Positions 12,501-38,965 of a stretch of 64,000 nucleotides of DNA are shown in pieces (the first letter of the stretch is position 1; every line of letters starts with the position of its first letter). The notes under the pieces are model-generated. The model was not told where the DNA came from and ran no database searches. It worked only from the letters and a program-made list of their open reading frames with translations. The position numbers and the translations under genes are program-made. Origin of the DNA: Phylloscopus collybita (lineage: Eukaryota; Chordata; Aves; Passeriformes; Phylloscopidae); contig JAJNNQ010000075.1 in the NCBI GenBank assembly GCA_027886175.1, positions 32,704,501 to 32,768,500 of the forward strand. Reading direction: 5' to 3'.

Positions 12501-15500
12501 TGCACATTCACCAAGGCTGAACATCTGTGCTCTTTATTTCTAATTGTTTGCTACTGTTTTAACTGGACTTGCAATTCAGAAGCCGGTCAGACATTGTACA
12601 TTTTCGGTGATGATGGCTGAGTGTTGAGGTGGTTTGGAACTAACTCTTTTTTCATCCATGTACAAAATGTACATGCAATGGTGCAGAAGGTGCTGTTGCC
12701 CAATCAGAACAATTGTTGATACTGTGGGTATAATTACAGCAGTAGTTTGCTTTACCAGTACATAAGCTAAGCACTCTGTGCTGCAATATTAGGTCTTGGT
12801 AATTCTTGGACTGTTCCTCTTTTCCCCACCCATGCTTTAGCACTCGTGTGGTAGCCTCCAAATTGCATGAAATTTTGTAACAAACCGACTGCTGGCTACC
12901 TGAGAGTAGGTAAATTTTGTCAATCCTTCCCCTTCCATGTTTCTTTTTTAACTGAATGTGGGAATGACTTGGGCACAACACTCATGATATCTAATTACAG
13001 GTAATATTTGATAAGAATCCTTGGGACAAGAAAAGGACATTTTAGTCAGCAGAGGGCTCCCCATCCTGTACAATATTTACACATTGTATTTATAATACTT
13101 ATTTAAACAAAGTAAGTTTCAATGTATTAACGTAGTAATTTCAAAGCTGTTGAAGTGTGTAAGTTGAGATATGTATAAATATTTTAACTTACAGAAGGAT
13201 ACATTCCCTTGACACTTTAGTTCAAAACATGAAAAATCAATTGCTTTTTTTCTATAAGCTGCCTGTCCTCAGGCAAAATAAGCTTTAATTTTAAAAGCTT
13301 AAAAACTAAAAACCCATTTCATCAGTAAACCCAAAAGTACAAGTAAAGAATAAGGTGATTTTTTTAAATAGTCAGAGAGCCTCGAAAGAGACTGATATTG
13401 ATGATACCAAATAACTTCTAGAAGAAAGCTATGGTTTTTCTTTTCTACTAATTTTATAAATTACTTTTCTTTTTCTTTTCTACTAATTTTATAAATTACT
13501 TAGTGTTTACACTTAGAGGACAGAGCTGGAACTTGCTGCTGATTCTTCAGGTGAGTTGTACAGGCGAAGAGATAGGAAACCTTGCTATAAAAAGCATGTG
13601 ATGTATTATTTGTGCAAGTCAGTTCCTCTATAGGTAACACAATTATTTGATTTCTCTGCATGTAGCTCTCATGGCTGAACAATACTTTCTCTGTCATTTT
13701 AATGTACCATGAGACAGTATTTGATTTTTCATAAAGGTTTGTGCTTTACCAATTAAGCCTTCTCATTATGTGATTCAAAAACCTATCAGTAAGTTGAACA
13801 TTTCTGATCTGCCACAGTCAGTCCAGGAAAAAACACGTTTTGGTTATTAACCAGCCAGACATAAAATGAACCACGTGTAACTTTCCCTGTGCCTTCCATT
13901 TTTCCTGCCCTGACACATTTCAACTGCCTCACTTACTTGTCTTCTTTTAATTTTTTTATCATATATGACAGTGATTTTAAAGGCATAAAATATAGTGTGT
14001 GAATCACTTCTGAAGATTTTTTTGGGAAAATGACGTGTCACAATTAAAGATGTCACCTTGGTGTTTGCCCCAACAGGACAGTAGTACCTGAGTTCTTTGC
14101 ATCAGCCATTGTTGTTCAAAAGCCAGTATCATTTTAAATCATTAGTATCAATATCCTTTGGGGAGAGGAAGACAGGCAGAGATAATACAATAATCTGACC
14201 CTCATCTTTTAAAGCTGTTCAGCAGTGAACTCCTTTCCTTTTTTCTAATGGTCTAAAGTAGTCTTCCCTTGCTTTCCTTATTCCATCTGAAGTATTCCCT
14301 TTTCCCCGTTCAGACTTTTAATGTCCTAATTCTTCCTTTCCATCTTAATGCTTTGCAGATGCAGACTGTAATACAGACATTCAAACCTTTTTCTCATGAC
14401 TTTTAAATCTACTGGAGTTTACATAAGAATGTTTCAATTATTCAATAGCATACTTAATTACAAATGTAAGTAATAGTGCTCTGGTACATGTGTTTTGATT
14501 TTTAGGTCATGGCCCAGTAGTACGTGATGCAAATACTAGAATCCAGAACTACATTTCTCACCGACTTGCACGTGAACAGCAAATTTTAAATGTTTTCCAG
14601 AAGAATACTGGGAAATCATATACATCCTCGGAGCTTGTACAGATGGTATACAAGGTAATTGCTGATTAAATCTTTTAGTTCAAAATAAACAAAATTTAGG
14701 TTAGGTTCATAAAACTTGTACGTAACAGTGTTGGTCTTAGAGTGAAAATCATGGTGGCTTTTTAAAAGGGATAAAAAATATTTCTGCCTGTTTAGAGTTC
14801 TCTTATGACTGTGCCTTTAAATTGTCTTGTTTAAGCATTTAATCGGAGTGAGGCCCACATGATTCTTACAAACTTATTTATCTATCCACATCTTAGGCAT
14901 AGTTTAATGAGACTAAGCAGAAATAAAATTGTAGTGCTTGGTTCAAAGTGAAAAGTATGACATGACTGTTAGTTGTGGATTTCCCAAAGTATATTTGGAG
15001 TCTCCTGAAGAATGGTTGAAAACTTCGAGCTCTTGATTTATCAGTCTGCAGGAGGTTACAGGTAAGCTGCAGTTCCACAGAGAAGGATTTTGCAGGTCAG
15101 ATGTTGGATAGCTTGTATGGGTCATTAGACTGGTGTAACAGTACTTTGTTGCTTCTTAGTCATCCTTGGTGTAACCTCTGCAATTTTTCCCTGTGGTGTG
15201 GGCCTGGCCTCCTAACAAGCAGAGATAAGAGATACAGTATTTCTGCTTTGGAGAAAGATGTCAAAGTTGCCAATGGCTGTGGCTTGTGAACAGGTCTATA
15301 ACAGCTTTTCGTGGTTCTGCTGATAGCCAGTTTCCAAAAGAATGAGGATGACATCACAGTGAACATTTTGCAGTGCTGCGTAGCCATTGCCTATGGCTGT
15401 TCAGCTTCTGCAGTTGTCCTGCCTAATCAACTAGGTTTTCAGTATAGAGCCGTTCTCATGTTTCTTTAAATCACAAATCACTTATCCTGTCTATATAAAA

Positions 15501-18500
15501 ATTTTTTCAGCTTTATATTACAAAAAGAAGTATGTGCTTTCAAAGTATTCTCAAGGTTCACAATTTATTTAACTAGTTTTCTAGTGAATTTTCCTTCCAC
15601 ACATATTGCTTGAAGGATGTTTTAATTTTCGAAAAGGTAAAAAAGAGCTTTACCTTTAGGATGATAGAGCTGGAAAGGGGGATTTTGAGCAATCATCATG
15701 CAATCATAGAATGGTTTGGATTAGAAGGGACTTTAAAAATCAGCAATTTGCATCCCCCCTGCCATGGGCAGAGACACATTCCACAAGACCAGGTTGCTCA
15801 AAGCCCTATCCACCTTGTCCTTGAATCCTAGGGGTGGGGCATCCACAGCTTTTCTGGGCAACAGGTGTTACTGCTTTTTGCATAATGAGCATGGAAGAAT
15901 TTTAAGAGATATTTTGTGCTCCTGAAGCTGTTACCTTTTTTATTGTTTGCTCATTTAAAAATACTAATTGCTACAGGATATTTAAATCTATGCAAATGTT
16001 GTCATGGGATAGAAGTGATAGATATCTGTGGAGAAATGCATCATAAATTTGTCTTTAAAAATACTCAGCTGCACTGACAACCCAGGGCAGACCAAGCTCA
16101 GAAGAGGAGTCTTAGTGCTGGCCAAAGTTTTCATCATACAAATGGATAATGAAAAAAAAAATGAGCAAAGTAAATAAAAATGTGTTGTTAGACTACTCAT
16201 ATAACTGGTGTCAAATGAATTTACTCGTCTTAGTTTCCTGTTGTTACATAACTAACTGAATGTTCACATACTAATTCAGAAGAGGAAGATCAGTGGTAAT
16301 AAACCATGGGTTCTATATATTGAAAAAATAATTGATGGATATTTAACAAATACAAAATGCGTATTTTTTTATTCCCTCTAGGAAATCCCTGAGAATTTAC
16401 TTTCAGCAGCGGAATATAACCTCCTAGTCCACTTGAAGAAACTGGAAAAAGAAGGAAAAGTGTGTAAGTTGTGGTTGAAAGGTGGAAGGAGGGTCATTTT
16501 CATTTTGATGTTTTATGCAGTCTTTCTCATGTTATTTTAGTGCATTATTTTCTAGGGGAAAAAATGCAATTTTTTGGAATAGCTGTCCATCAGACAAATT
16601 GAAGTAAAATAATATACAGAATGGTTGTACAGTATTTACAAAGTTTTAGAAAATATTTTACAAAGTATTTGAGTGCTTAGAGCTTAGATTACTGCAATGC
16701 ATATACCTTTAAATCTTTATTTATAACATGCCATAGAATACATTCCTAATGCTAGCATTTATTCCTGCATTTTCTGAAATTCATACCTATACATTTTATG
16801 GGTTTACATTTAAGTTTCTGCCCATGCTAAATGTTTTGCATATTTTTGTGTGTATGCATTATAGAGACAGTTAAAATCACGTGGTGTAAATGTTTGCAAT
16901 TTCTGATTAGTACAGTACCTAAGGAGAGCTGCTGTATTTAGTTTACAGTTTCTACATTGTGCCTTTACTCTTAGTGACCAAAGTGAAGTATGCTGTTGCT
17001 GTAATGGCATGTGCATATGGAAATATTACTCAGCCAAAGCTTAGGAAAATATTGAAAATATTTCTTCCTGTACAATACATAACTGCACTCAGGACTGTCT
17101 ATTTATAACTAAATAATTACATGAATTTACAGCTGTTGCAGGTCTTCAGCATTTACCAACCTGAGTAACAACATGAAATTAGTGTATTTTTTTAAACTTA
17201 GATCTTCTGTTTATCTTGCTGATAGAATGGCTACTAAGTACTAACTGAACTATTGAGACTGAATTTTTGTAATAATAATAACCTGCTTTTTATTCAAAGA
17301 AAATAGACCAGAGTCACATGAATGCGGTCATTACTGAAGTTTAGAGAATGTTCTCTTTGGGCTTATTTTATGCAGAATGCTGTAGAAACTTTACCAGCAT
17401 TGTACTTACTGCACCAGCTTTTAATTATTTTCTCAGTTGTTGGTTGTTAACATACATCATTGACCTATACATTTCTCCAGTTTTGTGCCACCAGATTCAT
17501 CAAGGGCATGAGGTGCTGTTGACTGTTTATCCCTTCTTTTCACTCTCAAAGTAGTTCAAGCAGCAGCATTTTCTGTTGAGATCAAGTAGTGGATAAATAA
17601 ACTTTCTCTTTAAAGGTAGTCTTCCCTACAAGACAGTCTGCATCTTGAATGCCCAGGAAATAATTTGGTTGAGTGAGCTACTGACTTAAGGGCTTGTTTT
17701 CTCAAAACTGCCCTTTTCATGTTCACTGAACAAAAATAACTCAGTTTTTCTCAGAAATCACATTTTAGTTTTGATGAGAGAGCAGATACAGTCATGTATC
17801 TTCTCACAAAGTATCAATTCCTTGAAATGGTTAGAAAGGTTAAATAACTAGAGGAGATGCTAGTCAGAATAGTTGTTGGGACTCTTCTACTCCAGTTGGA
17901 GGCCCTTGACTCAGATGTGTATCTTTTCTTCCTGGAAGCATGAGATGCACTCTTTGAAGTTTGTTTTCTTTTTTAAACTTGAATTTGGGCTCACAGAGAA
18001 GGTGAGAAACAATCTCATCAGAACACTTGGGATTGCTGCATTTTTAAATACAAGCTTAGGCCCAGACCTATGGTAAATGCTTAACATCACGTGACCTTTG
18101 CCCATTTTTCAGTTCAAATTAAGGGCATCTGTTAAGGAAGACTGATTCTGTTGATTCTGAGCATGTAGCATACAAATGCTTGTGTACTCGTGGTACTTGC
18201 TCATTTGATTTTAATATCCTTTGATGCCCTTTCCACATATTCCCAGACCTTGAAGCATCTCAAGTTTTCTTCTCATTATGGAAGACTTGAGCTGTAGACA
18301 TAACACTGTCTTGCTTAATTTTCTCAAAACGTTTTTCCAAAGGAACATCTTGTCAGTATCAATAATGGATGTGACAGGCATATTAAAACCTTACAAGTGA
18401 GTTGCTCACTGCAAATGATGGCCATATGCTGCCTGCTGCAGTCATTAATTACCCACTTAATACTAGGGATTGTGGATTTTGTTGGTACATAACTTCTATA

Positions 18501-19108
18501 ACTGCAATTGGGAGCAACACTGCCTCTTACTTAAAAATGTTGCTCTTCTTACTTAAAACAAAAATAATGTCTTGTAAGCAGGAGTGTGGCACAATGTGCA
18601 CATGTAAGCTTTATCCCGTGGTTGAATATAAATAATTTGGTCATTGTTTCACATCATAGCTGTTGAAGAGATAAAAATAATTTGGCTGTTCTTAACTTGG
18701 CAGCACAGACTTTTTTCTCTCTAAAGGTTATAAGTTTCAGAAAATGAAACAAGCGCTCTGTTACCTCAGATTTCTTAATATCTAGAAAGTTTAATACACC
18801 AAACTTTAAATAACTAGAGGATTATTAAAATCTTTTTATTAGTCACTGTTTATACTGCTAGGTCACATTGTGAAACAGTTAATGTTTATCACCTTTAATT
18901 AAAACTGAACACTGGCATGAAGGAAAGTATTTCATTAGTTTCAATAAAAAATGTCATGCGTAGACATACATATGCATGTACAGGTTAAGTTTGGGATAAT
19001 CTAATGTTTATAAATAAAATTTAAGTATTGGTTTGTGACTAATTTGGTTTCTTTTTCTTAACAGTACGTGATGAAACTCCCAGCATCAGATGGAAAAACA
19101 ACTTATAA
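6134..19108 (+). CDS. LACTB2: LACTB2, metallo-beta-lactamase-fold mitochondrial endoribonuclease (7 coding exons)
   Basis: Coding exons are 6134-6255, 6781-6944, 8279-8402, 11124-11302, 14506-14654, 16382-16463 and 19065-19108; they total 864 nt, giving 287 residues (human 288). All junctions are GT-AG and in phase. The start ATG has G at -3 and +4, and the protein opens like LACTB2 ([19 protein letters not shown], residues 14-32). The metal-binding THWHRDH motif gives H77, H79, D81 and H82; further expected zinc ligands are H144 (TPGHTDDH), D163 (SGDCILGEG) and H198 (YPGHGP). The C-terminal part from about residue 230 is the family's helical winged-helix-like region, ending WKNNL. Family knowledge: it cleaves single-stranded RNA in the mitochondrial matrix. 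No catalytic residue is missing. It lies about 5.1 kb upstream of TRAM1 in the same orientation, as in mammals. Confidence 0.97.
6781..6944 (+). CDS. LACTB2: LACTB2 coding exon 2
   Basis: The acceptor is TGTGTAG|AAGAG and the donor AATG|GTAGGC. It encodes [18 protein letters not shown] and the catalytic [10 protein letters not shown] motif. It ends after the first base of an Asp codon (residue 96). Intron 1 is only 525 bp. Confidence 0.96.
8279..8402 (+). CDS. LACTB2: LACTB2 coding exon 3
   Basis: The acceptor is AATATTAG|ACTCAG and the donor CTCAG|GTAACC. It encodes residues 96-136 plus part of Arg137, including [17 protein letters not shown]. This matches the human exon that follows the metal motif. 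Confidence 0.94.
9300..9790. repeat. GC-richer block in LACTB2 intron 3 with a diverged internal repeat
   Basis: Base composition is clearly richer in G+C than the surrounding intron. Two diverged copies about 74 bp apart start GGGCTTGTAGCCAACACCTG (near 9577) and GGGCTTCTGAGCCAACACTT (near 9650). It may be an unrecognised interspersed repeat; the family is unknown. Confidence 0.35.
11124..11302 (+). CDS. LACTB2: LACTB2 coding exon 4
   Basis: The acceptor is TTGAACAG|AGTTTT and the donor ATCCAG|GTTAGT. It encodes [12 protein letters not shown] (H144) and [14 protein letters not shown] (D163), both expected metal-binding positions. It ends inside the Gly197 codon. Confidence 0.96.
13435..13501. 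repeat. 35-bp tandem duplication in LACTB2 intron 4
   Basis: Two copies sit at 13435-13469 and 13470-13501. The first 32 bases of each are identical, beginning TTTTTCTTTTCTACTAATTT and ending ATAAATTACTT. Perfect identity suggests a recent event. Confidence 0.9.
14506..14654 (+). CDS. LACTB2: LACTB2 coding exon 5
   Basis: The acceptor is GATTTTTAG|GTCATG and the donor TACAAG|GTAATT. It encodes [20 protein letters not shown] and onward, carrying H198 and the helical linker toward the C-terminal domain. It ends in phase 0. Confidence 0.95.
15701..15878 (-). mobile_element. CR1 LINE 3'-end fragment in LACTB2 intron 5, - orientation
   Basis: It starts with CAATCATAGAATGGTTTGGA, the reverse complement of the CR1 3' terminus, then GGGACTTTAAAAATCA, CTGCCATGGGCAGAGACACA, AGGTTGCTCAAAGCCC and TCTGGGCAACAGGTG. 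It is short and 5'-truncated. Confidence 0.9.
16382..16463 (+). CDS. LACTB2: LACTB2 coding exon 6
   Basis: The acceptor is CCCTCTAG|GAAATC and the donor AAGTGT|GTAAGT. It encodes [20 protein letters not shown], then LEKEGKV and one base of the next Leu codon. It is part of the C-terminal winged-helix-like region. Confidence 0.93.
19065..19108 (+). CDS. LACTB2: LACTB2 terminal coding exon 7
   Basis: The acceptor is CTTAACAG|TACGTG. It encodes [14 protein letters not shown] followed by TAA at 19106-19108. The tail differs from human but keeps the W-K-x-x-L ending, which supports this as the true last exon. Confidence 0.92.
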
Positions 19109-19355
19109 GTTAGGCAAGATTGCTCAGGAATGTATATAATCTGCACGGTTGCTGTATAAAAAATCATAACAATGAGCTGGAACTATATGTAAAAAAAACC
19201 CTAATTTTTGCTTATTTTTAAAAAAAAGTGGTAACAGTTTTAAAGCAATGTTATAGTAAGTTAACTAATGTTTCTCACATTCTACTTTATTGGAATTTTA
19301 AAAATACGCTGGTGGGTATGTACTGAGTTAATAAAATGGAATGAGTGTGAATAAT
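19109..19355 (+). other. LACTB2: LACTB2 3' UTR (minimal extent)
   Basis: This AT-rich sequence runs from the TAA to just past the first AATAAA. It contains a perfect Pumilio-type element, TGTATATA, at 19131-19138. The true cleavage site is not determinable by eye, and later sites could be used. Confidence 0.6.
19330..19335 (+). terminator. Candidate LACTB2 polyadenylation signal AATAAA
   Basis: This canonical hexamer (GTTAATAAAATGG) is the first one after the LACTB2 stop, about 220 nt downstream. No transcript evidence is available. Confidence 0.55.
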
Positions 19356-22300
19356 TGAATCTTACCTTAGTTATAAAACGCTGACATTTGTCATTGGTGG
19401 CAAAAGACAAATAGCTCTTATAAATTTAATATTATAATATCTTAAAGCAATATTATAAATGTAAGAAATTACATATATAAAAGAAATCTCTAGTCAAAAA
19501 AGCCAGGAGATGTGTTATTCTAAACCTGGTTTCACCTGCCTGTGCTTCTTAAAAAGTGATTTTCTAAGAAGTTATATATACATTCTAAAAAAAAATCAAG
19601 CTGTTTTTGCTAACAGGTATAAATACTGGGATTTATGTTCCTTTTCTAATTCAGCTGGTTGCTTAGTGCAATAGGTTTTAACAAACACTGAAAGTAATTT
19701 CAGGCTTTTGGGTTTTTTGGTGGAAACACCATTTCTATGGAATTCATTCAAAGGATTCATTAATTTTAACTAATGAGTGTCAAAAAACGCACAATGAAAA
19801 TATTTATATTTTTAAATATAAAATTATATTTTATAAGTTCTTTATAAGATTCTGCAAGAATGTGATTGAAAAGCTGTATAAATTGATATATGTATTACAT
19901 GTCATATGAAGTTAACCTTGTCTGTGACACCATGGCTAACAATCTTCAAGTTTTGCTGCTAATACACTTAAAGTAGAAATTTTAGCTAAAAGGTTGTATT
20001 TGGTTGTAAGATACTGTACAGTGTATTAAAATACATTTGGAGATTAATTTAAACTGTAAGTTCAGTTCTCTGTGAACCTTACACTTGCAGAACAGTACAT
20101 AAATATTTGCATTACTTTGTGTATTCAAAGTGTGTGACATTTGATGATACATATGTTTCTTATAATATTACTCAGCCTTAAAAAACAAAAGCAGATCTGA
20201 GATGTTTGAAAATATCAAGGACAAGTATATGTCCCTGAAAACCTTTCACCATTCAATCCTGTACCCTCATTTGTGAAACATGCACATATGTTTGGGGACT
20301 TAAGGCATGTCGTAATAATTGACATTATTTTATGAAGCTGATTGCATTTGTTCTGATCAGCTGAGACAAATCCAACATAAGAATACTTACAGGAATAGCA
20401 GCCCAAAGCTGAAACCATATTCTGAAGTGGTAGGCAGACTCCTGAAGAAGAGAAATAATTACTTCCTGCTAAAATGATGCTTCCTGCAAACTTCATTGAT
20501 CTGAAATTTGACCACATCATGACACATGCTCACTTTTAACTTTTTCTGCAGTGGCATTTTGAGGTATTTCTGTGGTCTCCTAGGTTTCCTTCCTATTGTA
20601 TTTTCTATTCATTTACGTTTTTCCAGATACTTTTTATCCCTTCCTTCCACAAACTTTTTTTTTTCTTCAATTCCTTTTGGAATAATTACTCAGTTTTCAA
20701 ATGGACTTCTTTCCATTAACAATCAGTTTTCGTGTAGCTATTCCATTAATTTATAGTTACCTTTTCCATTGTTAGGCATAAAAACGTAATTATCACTTCT
20801 TTATTGAAAAAGATAATTCACGTGCTCTGAATGGTGTCATTTTGCTTCAAGAAAACAGAAATATTAGTGAAATGACAATTTTCTGTTGTGAGGTCTGGGA
20901 CCCTAAGACAGCAGGAAACTGTTATGAAGAGGTGATGTCTCATTACTTTATTGAACTAAAGAAAAAATCTAATGTCACTTAACATTTTTGTTCTGTTTTA
21001 CTATAAATATTGAAATACATGGAAATGGCATTAGAATGCACTTAAAGAATTGTTGGAATTTACAGGCAATGAAGAAAGCAGGGTGATACAAATAGAAAAC
21101 TCCATGTTCCATGCTGTGCTGCAGCAAATGCCTGATATCTACAAAAAAAAGCCAACAAGGAAAAAGGTTATTTAACAACACAACCATTAATGGTTATGTA
21201 TGGGGTCTTTGGAATATTAAGAGCAGAAATTGCACTGTTACTAAGATGTACATACAATAAAGGATACTTGGCTGTGGCATCTTGGAAAAGTCTCAAGGCT
21301 CCTTGTTGATTATGTCTAATGGAGTGTTTATTTTTTAAAGGCGACAATATAAGATATGCCATGTATGTATAAAAACGGAGATTAGCCCATTCACATCCTT
21401 CATGTGAACATGTTCATCTGTGCAGAGTTCATTGAAAGTTGGAAATAAAAGGAGGGGAGGGGGCTATTTCTGTCTTAACAGGTTAGAAGGGCTGATACCA
21501 GTTGCTGGGATAACTTTCTAAACAGCTGGGGTAAGAAGGAAGCACAACCATGTTTCAGCCTTCCTGCCAGCTAATTTGAAGATCCTGTCCTGAGAGGCAG
21601 CATCATTTATTACATTTAAGACCTGGATATTTGATGGTAGGTATCATCTTTTTGAAGTTTTCCATTCTGTTCCTTGCTGATTTGCTTATTTATATTTGTT
21701 TTAAAATGTTCTTGGTTCTGTCTCTAAGCATGTTTCGTGACATGTAAACTCAGGAAAGGTTCCTGAATAGAAAGCTCTTCGTGTCTTGTTACTGCAGGTG
21801 TCATTAAATGCTTCCTGCCAAGATCTCCATGATCTTGCCACCTGAAATTCTGTTCTTAGTTTGGTTGGCAAGGTTTTGGGACATGCATATAGCGGTGACT
21901 TCTGTGATAAGATACTAGAAACTCCCTCTGACTCAGATGGTAGGGAACTTCTTTCCTAAATAATGTCATCATTTTGAAGCCTGGTGTTGGAAAATATGGA
22001 TGTCTGGAAAGAAACCTGGCAAACATAGACCAGCCACCCTTCGTAAGCAGACTGAGGGCTGACCATCTCACTTTGCCTAAAGTGCCATAGGAAATTTCAT
22101 GTGGCAGAAGAGGAAACTCCTGATCAAAGGAAGGTGTGGAAACTTCAGGTGAGCCTTGTTTTCCAACAGGTTGCCTTATTTTCCAGTTCAGCGTAGCAGT
22201 TTACAGTGTATGATCAGGACAAACATGCAGCCAAGCTGAAACCGAGGGCCTGTATGACAGGATATCTAGCCAGGCAGTTGAGGCACTTGCTGATTAAAGC

Positions 22301-23218
22301 TTGGGGAAAACATGTCTTGTCCCAGTTAAGTCCTGTTTGTTAGGTTCTGTGGAGATGAGAGGACCTGATTTCTTTTAAGTCTGAGGTGGGAAGTGGATGC
22401 AAGCTTGTATTTCAAAAAGGGGTCCAATTTTTATTCCAACCCGGTGTATTGATGCAGTATGTTCCAGCCATGATTATACTGTATGCAGTCAGGGATATAC
22501 TTTCACATTGTTATTATTAAAATAATGTCCTGTTTACTTTTACATTTACACAATACTGGTACAGTTAGGGGCTTAAGGCATTTCTAGAATACAAAATGTC
22601 TTGGGACTAAAATATGAATGTTCCTTCTGTTTAAACTTTAAAAAAATATCCAGCTGTAAAGGGAAATTTTTCTGTATTTTTAGGTGTCCTAGATCATCTC
22701 CAGACACCAAATGTAGCTGTCTTGTTATAAATTCATAGAAAACCTGTGAGCATGCACACAGCTGATGAAGGTGTTTCATAGCTGAAAAACCTGGTCTTAC
22801 ACTGATCAATCTGTTCCATGAGTCACTGCTCCATACAGTTGAAAGAAATCAACCTATTTAAAACAGTTCACACAATGGCTTTGGTGAAGCCAAATTCTGG
22901 CACACTCTCAATTCTGGCAAAGCAAAGCAATACCAAATAGCAACACCTTAATTTCTTGCCCTGCATTCGTTCATAAGCTGCCGGCAGCAAAAGCCATTCT
23001 GACAACGCTAAATTTCAGCTAAAAATTAGTCTGTTTCTTTGTATTTTTCCCCATATATCTGCTGGGAGTATCTGCCTAACAGAAGCTTAAATAAATAAAG
23101 ATAGCATGAATTTTGCGAGGGTTGAAGGACCGCTGAATTCAGGCTGGATTAGCGCCGCATCAGCAATCATTTCTCATCTCTTCATTCATCGTTTTAACCT
23201 GACAAGAGCCTTCTGGCC
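19356..23218. other. LACTB2-TRAM1 intergenic spacer, no gene seen
   Basis: The spacer is AT-rich with several palindromic A/T stretches (for example 19795-19835). The part from about 21480 to 22330 is somewhat richer in G+C but shows no gene or transposon I can name. No coding exon was recognised. Confidence 0.5.
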
Positions 23219-23384
23219 TTGTTTGTTAATGGGGTTTTGTGTTTGTTGATTGATTGTTTGTTTTGTTTTGTTTGTTTTTGGGATTGGATGTTTGTTTGTT
23301 TGGTGGGGCTTTTTGTTGTTTGGGGGAGGGGAGGGCGGGTTGGTTGGATTTTTTTTCGGTTTGGTTTGGGGTTTTTTAATCCGC
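23219..23384. repeat. Strand-asymmetric G/T tract with a quadruplex-type motif
   Basis: The + strand is almost pure G and T (TTTG units, GGGG and TTTT runs). At 23322-23339 it carries four G runs, GGGGGAGGGGAGGGCGGG, the classic G-quadruplex pattern with single-base loops. It lies about 0.9 kb upstream of the TRAM1 ATG, just before the CpG island. Confidence 0.85.
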
Positions 23385-23504
23385 ATCTAGCTTCTCTGTC
23401 TCTTCACTCTTTACTTCCCGGTTAGTTTTCTTCCCATTGGAAGAAAACTTCCATTCTTCCTCTTGTTACTGTTCCCGTTCTTTTTGGCTACACAGTACTG
23501 TATG

Positions 23505-37569
<14,065 letters not shown>

Positions 37570-38853
37570 AACTGGGTTTATTAAGTTAATTGACTAATGT
37601 CCCCAAAGAATCTGCTTTTTACATGGATGGCCCTTCAGCACTAGAGATATTATGGATTAAAGAAAATACAATTCATGTTTTTTGATTATTGCTGTTGTTT
37701 TGAGAAACTTTTTTTAAAAAACCATTTTGACTAAGGAAAAAGGTTTATCTCTCTTCAAATACTTGGGGGGAGGATTCAACACTTTTTAAAAAAACATTGA
37801 CACTTTTTTAAATATTTACTGTGACGAAATAACTCACTTAATGAGGATCACTGTTGCAGTGTATTATTTCCTTCCAGTTTTTGTAATCTTGGTGATACTG
37901 TTCTACCAACTTCACTTTTTCCAAGTTCCTCAAGAAGTATTGCAAAATTGAAGTAAAAACATAGTATGCATTTCCAGATACTCTGGGTTAATTACGTTGA
38001 CTCAAATTTACATTTCAATTTGGGATTCCAAGACCACACCAATAGACATCTTTATTTGGTAGTTACTAGCTGCACAATGTCTGCTCTAAGAATTGCCCCA
38101 TATCATTAAAACAAGACTGAACTAATTGGAAATGTTGCAGAGTCTTATTGTTTGTTGGTTAGAAATCTCTTACAAGGAACACAACACCCTTTTGAGATAT
38201 AGCTTTTAGCTCCTGAAAATTAGAAGGGAGTGTGTATGGTCATAGAAAGAGTTGATTTGAGTAGCACTGTCCACTCCTGTCTGTGCTTTTGAAGTGTAAG
38301 TATCTTGGAGAATTAGTTGGACCTTCTTTGAAAACTTGTCTGTCTGATTTTACGGGTGGAGGTTATTACAATGTGTTGTGTTTGTTTTGGGAGGCAATTA
38401 ATGCTCCATGAAGAGGGGATTAGATAAATGGAGCAAGTGATGAGAAACATTCCTTTATTCTAACTGCTTTGCTTTGTTTCACCTCTGTTAGGAAATAGTT
38501 TGATTTCTCCTATATATATTTTTATGAAAAAATATTTAAAAGCTACAGCTTCTTAAAACTGATTTATTGTGACCTCTGCTACAACTGGAAAAATCTAAAT
38601 TTAAGAATTTTTCCATTATCTTTCATAATTGTATTCAATGTGAAACTTTGTCCAGTTAGTTTTCCAGTTTAATATGCAGATAATGTTTCCTCTGTACACT
38701 TTTGTAATGGGTATAATTCAATCTGTTTCACTTGTGAATGAGTGAGACAGTTATTGCAGTCCTAAGAAGAAGTTACTGAATTAGTCTATCAAGTTAACCC
38801 AAGTATTGAACTGCTTATTGATTAAGGAGTAATTATGAGCAATCAAGCTGATA

Positions 38854-38859
38854 AATAAA
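38854..38859 (+). terminator. Candidate TRAM1 polyadenylation signal AATAAA (proximal)
   Basis: The canonical hexamer lies in GATAAATAAAATAA, about 1.29 kb after the stop codon. Confidence 0.5.
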
Positions 38860-38959
38860 ATAATTTTAATTAAAAACTGTTACTATAATTGAGTTTATAC
38901 CCAACAAAGTGATAAATCTGCATTCTGTGTTTTCTGGAGTTGGATTGCTTACTATTCAG

Positions 38960-38965
38960 AATAAA
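38960..38965 (+). terminator. Candidate TRAM1 polyadenylation signal AATAAA (distal)
   Basis: The second canonical hexamer lies in TTCAGAATAAACG, about 100 bp after the first. Either or both may be used. Confidence 0.5.
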
